From an archaeon 13_1_40CM_2_52_13 (GTDB lineage Archaea; Thermoproteota; Bathyarchaeia; 40CM-2-53-6), in NCBI GenBank assembly GCA_001919285.1, contig MNHO01000058.1:1-33563 (forward strand): a DNA stretch of 33,563 nt. Reading direction: 5' to 3'. Made by a program: the position numbers and the translations under genes. Positions within the stretch are counted from its first letter, which is position 1. Each line of letters starts with the position of its first letter. Below are positions 28,146 to 33,563 of the stretch, piece after piece. The notes beneath the pieces are model-generated. The model did no database searches and was not told where the DNA came from. It was given only the letters and a program-made list of their open reading frames with translations.

Positions 28146-28820
28146 TTAGGGGGCTTTACGCCGTTTCTGCAATCCTCTCACAAGGTTTCCCCCGCGATAG
28201 ACAAAGAAGGTTGATGCCCAGATGGTGTAACGAGCGTCTAGGGTCCAAATTTGCGGAATAGCAGATACTAGAAAAATGGTTGCGACAACAATCTCAAGGT
28301 TACGACTGAGCTTGTATCTTCTCAGTAGATCGGGGGCTACTAGCTTCCTCTCCTCGCTTGCGAGAATGTGCGTAAACACAGCTAAGATGCCATAGATAGC
28401 GCCTATGTCCAAGGCGTAGAGGGACGATGTAACGTCGTAGAGCTCGCTAAAGGTTTGCAGAGGACTGAGAAAGAGTGGCAGAATGTTGAACAGGTAGGGT
28501 TCGAGAGCGACAAGGAAGAGGAGGATTGTGTTGAGGACCCGGGTCCAAGTCGTCTGAACGGGTAGGACGGACATTACTTCCGTGAAGCGGAACCAGATCT
28601 GGATTAGGATGAGGAAGCTGAACCCGAACCCGACGATCGCCCGGTAGAGGTCCACTGGGTCCGTGGGCTGTTTGCTGATTAGAATGATGGCGCCTATTGA
28701 TAGAGCCAGGCCGAAGACGAGATCAGTGAGAGACTCTATTCGAGGCCGCGGACGCTGTGGAAGGCGGGCCGAGTCGGCCGTTTCGGAGCTGAAGTTCGTT
28801 GCATCTCTCCCTCTGCCCAA
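28146..28820 (-). CDS. TMEM175/DUF1211-like membrane protein
   Basis: 224 aa; about 6 TM helices; RIESLTDLVFGLALSIGA resembles the RxxxFSDxxF helix of TMEM175 proteins. Confidence 0.55.
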   Translation of the reverse strand: MGRGRDATNFSSETADSARLPQRPRPRIESLTDLVFGLALSIGAIILISKQPTDPVDLYRAIVGFGFSFLILIQIWFRFTEVMSVLPVQTTWTRVLNTILLFLVALEPYLFNILPLFLSPLQTFSELYDVTSSLYALDIGAIYGILAVFTHILASEERKLVAPDLLRRYKLSRNLEIVVATIFLVSAIPQIWTLDARYTIWASTFFVYRGGNLVRGLQKRRKAP

Positions 28821-29020
28821 GACTCAGCGAATTGATTTTGCTAACTTGCATTAAGCGTCTAGGAGCGTATTTGGATCCAGGTTTCAGAAGCAATACAATC
28901 TGCTCGGACTGTGGGCGATGGAGAGGAACACCACGGATATTTCTGCAAAAAGGTAGCATACCGTTAAGTGCAAAGCGGAAAAGCCTGGAACCGGTATTCT
29001 TCTTGGTTGCAATCGAAAAA

Positions 29021-29581
29021 ATGCCGGGTTGGGTGCGAGTTGCAGAAGTTATTCTTGGATTGGTATCATTGGTTGCAGGATTATTGGTCATAGGGTATCC
29101 GGGTCTGGCATTCTTCACACTGGTGGCCATACTCGCGGTCGGTCTCATTTTTCTGGGATCGCGAGATATTGTCCTAGGGGCAATGGGAAAATTCCTCCCA
29201 ACGTGGCTGCGCGCTGCCGACGTCATCCTGGGAGTACTGGCCTTCGTTCTCTCCGTAATCGTACTTGCTTCGCCGGGGGTAGCCGTTGCGACCCTGGTAA
29301 TTTTTCTCTACTTTGCCTTGTTTGTCCGTGGCGTCGCGGCTTTGACAATGGCAGGAGCAGGTAAGAGTCTCCCGACGAGATCGAGAGCGGCGTCGGGGGT
29401 TGTTGGAGTATTGAGCATTGTTCTTGCGATCATCTTCCTAGCCTTCCCAGCATTGGCAATTAGAACCCTGATCTTTCTATTGTCCATCGGACTGCTTTTC
29501 GTCGGACTAGAAGCAATAGCAGCAGGCGTAGTCGGACGAGAGATAGTGCCAGTGATAGCGTCCGCCCAGCGCAAGATCTGA
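29021..29581 (+). CDS. HdeD/DUF308-like membrane protein
   Basis: ORF opens at 28799, likely start ATG 29021; three internally repeated TM pairs (VRVAEVILGLVSLVAGLLVIGYPGLA / LRAADVILGVLAFVLSVIVLASPGVA / SRAASGVVGVLSIVLAIIFLAFPALA). Confidence 0.7.
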   Translation: MPGWVRVAEVILGLVSLVAGLLVIGYPGLAFFTLVAILAVGLIFLGSRDIVLGAMGKFLPTWLRAADVILGVLAFVLSVIVLASPGVAVATLVIFLYFALFVRGVAALTMAGAGKSLPTRSRAASGVVGVLSIVLAIIFLAFPALAIRTLIFLLSIGLLFVGLEAIAAGVVGREIVPVIASAQRKI

Positions 29582-29629
29582 TCATCGCACCTAGATCAAA
29601 TTTCGAACTGAAGAACGGAGAGGACTTTC

Positions 29630-30691
29630 TCACATCGTCCCTGCAGGGATCGCTTGTTGCCCATCGGACCCTTTTCCCGTGTCGGGTATGTTTCGTTTGA
29701 ATCTTGGAAAGAATCGAGCCAGGAGGATTCCATAGACTAGGTATGCTACTAGTCCAATTACTACTGAGATGGTGTCGTATAGGAGACCGAACTCGGACCC
29801 GAAACTGGATAGGCTGAGCAGTATCCAGAGAATGACACCGAAAATGATTCCACGAGTGCGAAGACTACGACCCTTCAAATACCTTTCATGTACTCTCGCG
29901 AAGATCAGTCCTAAGATAGCCCCGCCGATGACTCCGGCAAGAAACACGTCTACGGCTAGTACGTAGATTGTCGCCGCTGCTAAGCTTTCAATCGCACCTG
30001 TCGGCGCTAAGGGGGTGCCTTCGAATGTTCTTCCGATTACGTCGTAGTTCTGAGCAAGTAGAAAATTCCCGACCGCCGCGATGCTTCCCGAGATAATTCC
30101 GGCTGCTATGCCTGCTCTCGCCGCTTCGAATGCAGAAATAATCAGAATTATTCCGATCGCGGCCAGTACCAGACCCGCTGTGATGCTGTTTACTGCAAAG
30201 AAGATTGCTGATAGTCCGGCTAGATTTATTCCAATGTAGATGAGCCGTTCATTCCAGCTCGTATGCGTCACGTCCTTCATGACAATCTTCCTGTATCTGA
30301 CCAGGGTGCTTGCGAGAATAATGAAGCCGATTACTCCGACGAAGAAATCTGTAGTGAAACTGGACTGGTAATCGCCGAATGTTAACAGCAATCCCACTTC
30401 ATCTCCGATGAGACCAGCGCCGAGGCCGAAAATTATCGCATATGTTCTGACTAGTCTTGGCCTGTTGAAGGCTATGCCGAGCCAGCCTGCGAGGGTAATC
30501 ATTCCCAGTCCGTACCAGAAATGGTGAAAGTGGATAGTCCCTTGTGCGACGACCACGGTTGGGTTCAGAATTGCGAAAACTCGGGCCCCAAAGAAGGCCG
30601 TCATGAAAGCCAGAGTTCCTAGAAAGGAGAGGCCACGGCGGTTGATGCTCAGGGGTGCAAATATCGACAACTGCCGTCTTATGAAACCCAT
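29630..30691 (-). CDS. Polytopic membrane protein of unknown function
   Basis: 353 aa; about 9-10 TM segments; GTIHFHHFWYGLGMI and GLGAGLIGDEVGLLLTFGDYQ conserved-looking polar motifs. Confidence 0.7.
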   Translation of the reverse strand: MGFIRRQLSIFAPLSINRRGLSFLGTLAFMTAFFGARVFAILNPTVVVAQGTIHFHHFWYGLGMITLAGWLGIAFNRPRLVRTYAIIFGLGAGLIGDEVGLLLTFGDYQSSFTTDFFVGVIGFIILASTLVRYRKIVMKDVTHTSWNERLIYIGINLAGLSAIFFAVNSITAGLVLAAIGIILIISAFEAARAGIAAGIISGSIAAVGNFLLAQNYDVIGRTFEGTPLAPTGAIESLAAATIYVLAVDVFLAGVIGGAILGLIFARVHERYLKGRSLRTRGIIFGVILWILLSLSSFGSEFGLLYDTISVVIGLVAYLVYGILLARFFPRFKRNIPDTGKGSDGQQAIPAGTM

Positions 30692-30828
30692 CGTCGTCCC
30701 GTAGGCCTCGTCTTTGGCGAGTTATTTAGTAGAACCTTAGATTTTCGGCGATTCCCTCGGCTCGTGGAAGCGAGGTTTCCTAGCCATCTGCATCCGGACT
30801 AGCTTGGACAGTAAGAAATCCATTCTGA

Positions 30829-30978
30829 TCACAGCTTCTCTACGACGATATTTCCACACTCTTTGCAGAGAAAGCATCGCCCGCCCCAACGGAAGGTTAT
30901 CTCATGAGTCGTGACCCTACCGCAGGTCCAGCACCAGACTTGCAGGTACCGGGCGTAGAAATCGGGATTCTTTTGCAA
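30829..30978 (-). CDS. Small zinc-ribbon protein (49 aa), not in the supplied ORF track
   Basis: TTG start; translation MQKNPDFYARYLQVWCWTCGRVTTHEITFRWGGRCFLCKECGNIVVEKL-stop; CWTCG and CFLCKECG motifs. Confidence 0.55.
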   Translation of the reverse strand: MQKNPDFYARYLQVWCWTCGRVTTHEITFRWGGRCFLCKECGNIVVEKL

Positions 30979-31146
30979 AGTAGAGAGGAGTCGGAGAGAG
31001 CGCCTTCCCCCTTATCTGAAGAAGAGATAAGCGAAACCAAAAGTTGCAACTCTTCGCTGAGTATGCTGTCTTGGCGTTGTGATCAGGGATAGCTGAGCGC
31101 TCTGAAAGCTTAATGCTTAGTAACCCAAAACTTCCAATCGAGAATC

Positions 31147-31386
31147 TTGTCGGAATCCACTTCTCAAACTATCCTTGCTGTCAAGTGTCAAAGCTGCAAC
31201 ACGGCTATGGTCGACATGGGCGACATTCCATTCCGGACCGGAGGAACGAGGGGAGCAGCTCACCTTCTCTTTGGAGACTGGGCTGAGTTGGGAGAGGGCA
31301 TACTCCACCTGGACGCGTTCCTCTGTCAGAACTGTGGAAGGGTTCAGCTCTTCGCAGACTCTCAGACCAGAGACTCGCTCCGTTAA
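31147..31386 (+). CDS. Small zinc-ribbon protein
   Basis: 79 aa; VKCQSCNTAMVDMGDIPFRTGGTRGAAHLLFGDWAELGEGILHLDAFLCQNCGRVQLFAD, a layout common in small prokaryotic zinc-ribbon proteins. Confidence 0.8.
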   Translation: MSESTSQTILAVKCQSCNTAMVDMGDIPFRTGGTRGAAHLLFGDWAELGEGILHLDAFLCQNCGRVQLFADSQTRDSLR

Positions 31387-31540
31387 GTCAAGAGTCAACG
31401 CGATGTAGCGCGTAGCCCCGACGTGTCCCGAGGGTCATTCGAGATTGTGCTAGCGTTTGAGGGAATCGCCATTTCCAGGCAACATGCCTAGGGTCCTTAG
31501 GAACACCTAGATTCTATTTTCCATTCTGAAGCCCCCTTTC

Positions 31541-31560
31541 AGTCTCACGGAAGTGAGACT
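31541..31560. other. Perfect 8-bp stem with a 4-nt loop
   Basis: AGTCTCAC GGAA GTGAGACT; 2 nt beyond the stop of the minus-strand gene 31563..32048; loop is GGAA (GNRA type) on +, TTCC on -. Confidence 0.6.
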
Positions 31561-31562
31561 TC

Positions 31563-32048
31563 CTAGTATTGTCCTGCGGAGGTGGTCCATGAGCCTTGGT
31601 TGCTTGTTGGACCTTGAAGGTGAAGGACCACAAATCCAGTATTCAGCGCTATCGTTATCGATCCGGTTGAGGTCAGATTGAATCGCCATTCGATATCCCA
31701 GTAGATTGCGTTCGAGGGTCTTTCGAGCATCCAGATTCCCGGTCCATTCGAGGCTATCGGCCTCGACTGGCTAGTATAGTCTGAGTAGAATTGCCCTGTG
31801 AGATTGCAGATCCCAGTACAAGTCAGCGTCGCACTAGTGACCCTTGGATCCTGCAAGCTACGCGAACTGCTACTGGATCTCAGAATATTCGGTGAATAGA
31901 ACACGAAAGCAACTATTGCTCCAACCAGAATCAGTCCAATCAAGCCTATTACAGCTACGACAATAATCAGAGTGTTGCTATCCTTCGGTTCATGATAAAA
32001 GTAAGGTGGCACAGCCATATTCAGAAAACGACTCATCCTGCTCGACAA
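31563..32048 (-). CDS. Membrane-anchored extracytoplasmic protein of unknown function
   Basis: Likely start at internal MAVPPYFYHEPKDS; one TM (TLIIVVAVIGLIGLILVGAIVAFVFY), then a soluble domain with two Cys. Confidence 0.6.
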   Translation of the reverse strand: MSSRMSRFLNMAVPPYFYHEPKDSNTLIIVVAVIGLIGLILVGAIVAFVFYSPNILRSSSSSRSLQDPRVTSATLTCTGICNLTGQFYSDYTSQSRPIASNGPGIWMLERPSNAIYWDIEWRFNLTSTGSITIALNTGFVVLHLQGPTSNQGSWTTSAGQY

Positions 32049-32050
32049 GT

Positions 32051-32398
32051 CTAGCGCTTTTTTTCTTGAGACTTGTGCGTCTTCCTCTTGTACCGTCTGC
32101 CCAACTCGGCCAATTCACTATACCAAGGACGCTCCACATACACGCCCAGAATGCCTCCACCTTCCGGGTTGGGAAACGTGATAGGCCGTTTTTCCCATTT
32201 CCGCTGGTTCTTTCTCTGGTTCTGCAAGACATAGGCCATGACAAGGAAGGACAATAGTCCTATGGTAGTAAGGATGGGCCAGCCACTCCCTACATTGATG
32301 TTGTAAACGAGACCAACGAACCCAACCATAAAAAAGGCTAGGAAAAGCGACGCGATAAGATCGCCTATCGCGACCCTCAAACGCCCTTCATCCAACAC
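32051..32398 (-). CDS. Small membrane protein of unknown function
   Basis: 115 aa; two TM segments, basic C-terminus. Immediately upstream of 31563..32048 on the same strand. Confidence 0.6.
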   Translation of the reverse strand: MLDEGRLRVAIGDLIASLFLAFFMVGFVGLVYNINVGSGWPILTTIGLLSFLVMAYVLQNQRKNQRKWEKRPITFPNPEGGGILGVYVERPWYSELAELGRRYKRKTHKSQEKKR

Positions 32399-32466
32399 CC
32401 TTTACGGCTTCTGCCGATAAGAACTTTCCGGATTAACCTGCGAAACCAGTGGAATTGCCCATGGCT

Positions 32467-32865
32467 TTACACTTCCTCGATCGCTGATCGTCTTGTTGAA
32501 ACATGCTGTTCAGGGTCTCGTGACTCCGAACGCAAGAAGCCTAGCCTTCGCGACTCTCTGGTTCTCTTCATGATCTCCCGTGCTAGCCTCTGGTAGGCTT
32601 GTCCAGCCCAGAATCCTCGTCGATTGTCGTGCACCAATATTGCGAGCGTTCCAAGAGACGGCGCGTAAGTGACCTCTACAGTTCCCATTCCTTTCTTCAG
32701 CCCTGTGAGGTGCCAGTGCATATTCTCCCCTTCTGTCTTGTAACCTCTGACCAATCTACCCATTCGTCTCACCTGGGCATCTTCTTGTTGAGCCCAGATC
32801 TTCAGCATTGCTTCTAGCCAGACCTGACGCGTGCGGCGAGGGATGACAATCTCGCGTTTTCGCAA
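32467..32865 (-). CDS. Hypothetical protein
   Basis: 132 aa; basic, predicted soluble; continuous ORF with plausible composition. Confidence 0.5.
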   Translation of the reverse strand: MRKREIVIPRRTRQVWLEAMLKIWAQQEDAQVRRMGRLVRGYKTEGENMHWHLTGLKKGMGTVEVTYAPSLGTLAILVHDNRRGFWAGQAYQRLAREIMKRTRESRRLGFLRSESRDPEQHVSTRRSAIEEV

Positions 32866-33160
32866 AGGCGCAACGGACGCTGGTTCGAGTATTTAACAAG
32901 GAAATTTCCAAGAGGACCACAATACCTGCGCTGCTGAGTTTGGCCCAGTCCTCTTGTGCGTTTCAGACCGCTGCCATGGTATCCTCGACAATCGAAAAAA
33001 TTAATAGTCATTGGACTTGGCTTGGGGCCCTATCCAGCTCGGACTATTGCTTGCCGGATAAGACGAACGCTTTGGGTCTGATCTGGAGCTGACGACGTGA
33101 GCGCCGAGGAGGCGCTGTGACAATAAGATACCGAACAAAAAATCAGGGAGGTGAGAATTA

Positions 33161-33563
33161 ACGAAAATAATCAGGAGAATCTTCTACCTGCTACCCGCAG
33201 TCTTCCTACTCTTCCTGCCTACCGCCCAGGCAACTACAACTCAGACAGCCACGGGAACCTTCACAACCACCGCGACAACCATCAATGTCCAAGTGATAAA
33301 TGGCTACACAATCATCACTCAGAGCCTCACGATCAACGCACTAGGCGATCTTTTCGGGACATTATCAGGCACTGATGTAGCTGTGATAACTCCTACAGGA
33401 TCCGGGTTCATAGCTGGTATCGGAACGTTCACTGGTACAATACTCGGCAGAACCGGAACAGTCGGAATCGGCTTCGCCGGAACCTTCAACCCAACCACTG
33501 GACAGTTGAACATACGAGCCGCCTTCCTTACAGGAACTGGAACTGGCCAGCTAACCGGGATCA
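33161..33563 (+). CDS. Secreted Thr/Gly-rich protein (partial, runs off window end)
   Basis: Frame MKIIRRIFYLLPAVFLLFLPTAQATTTQTATGTFTTTATTINVQVINGYTIITQSLTINALGDLFGTLSGTDVAVITPTGSGFIAGIGTFTGTILGRTGTVGIGFAGTFNPTTGQLNI; textbook signal peptide. Apparent ACG start preceded by GGAGGTGA (33147-33154), 6-nt spacer. Differs from the frame of listed ORF 33151..33375. Confidence 0.7.

Noticed and set aside
1-33563. CRISPR array, defence island, transposon or prophage
   Set aside because: No regularly spaced repeats, no transposase, integrase, nuclease or phage structural motifs in any listed translation; content is metabolic.

Overview
Archaeal-looking chromosomal window (TrmB-type regulator, Sulfolobus/Thermoplasma-type sugar enzymes, TATA/BRE-like promoters, many TTG/GTG starts). 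The centre (~6.2-27.3 kb) is a carbohydrate island. It carries every core enzyme of a non-phosphorylative Entner-Doudoroff (npED) route: glucose dehydrogenase, gluconate dehydratase, KDG aldolase, aldehyde dehydrogenase and glycerate kinase. These are interleaved with glycogen synthesis (GT5 synthase, GlgB, DUF5752) and hydrolytic mobilisation (two GH15 enzymes, one clan GH-A hydrolase), plus class I FBPase and ribulose-phosphate epimerase. The simplest reading is a self-contained store-and-burn module: glycogen -> free glucose -> 2-phosphoglycerate, without phosphorylase or hexokinase. The flanks hold a thiolase/DUF35 pair, a class III aminotransferase, and several small membrane or zinc-ribbon proteins. 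Smaller observations are a membrane/zinc-ribbon gene split at a G9 tract, three genes whose best start codon is non-canonical (ACG or CTG), an unlisted 49-aa zinc-ribbon ORF, and a few unexplained hairpins. I found no rRNA, tRNA, CRISPR array or transposase. All family calls come from reading translations; no search was run.
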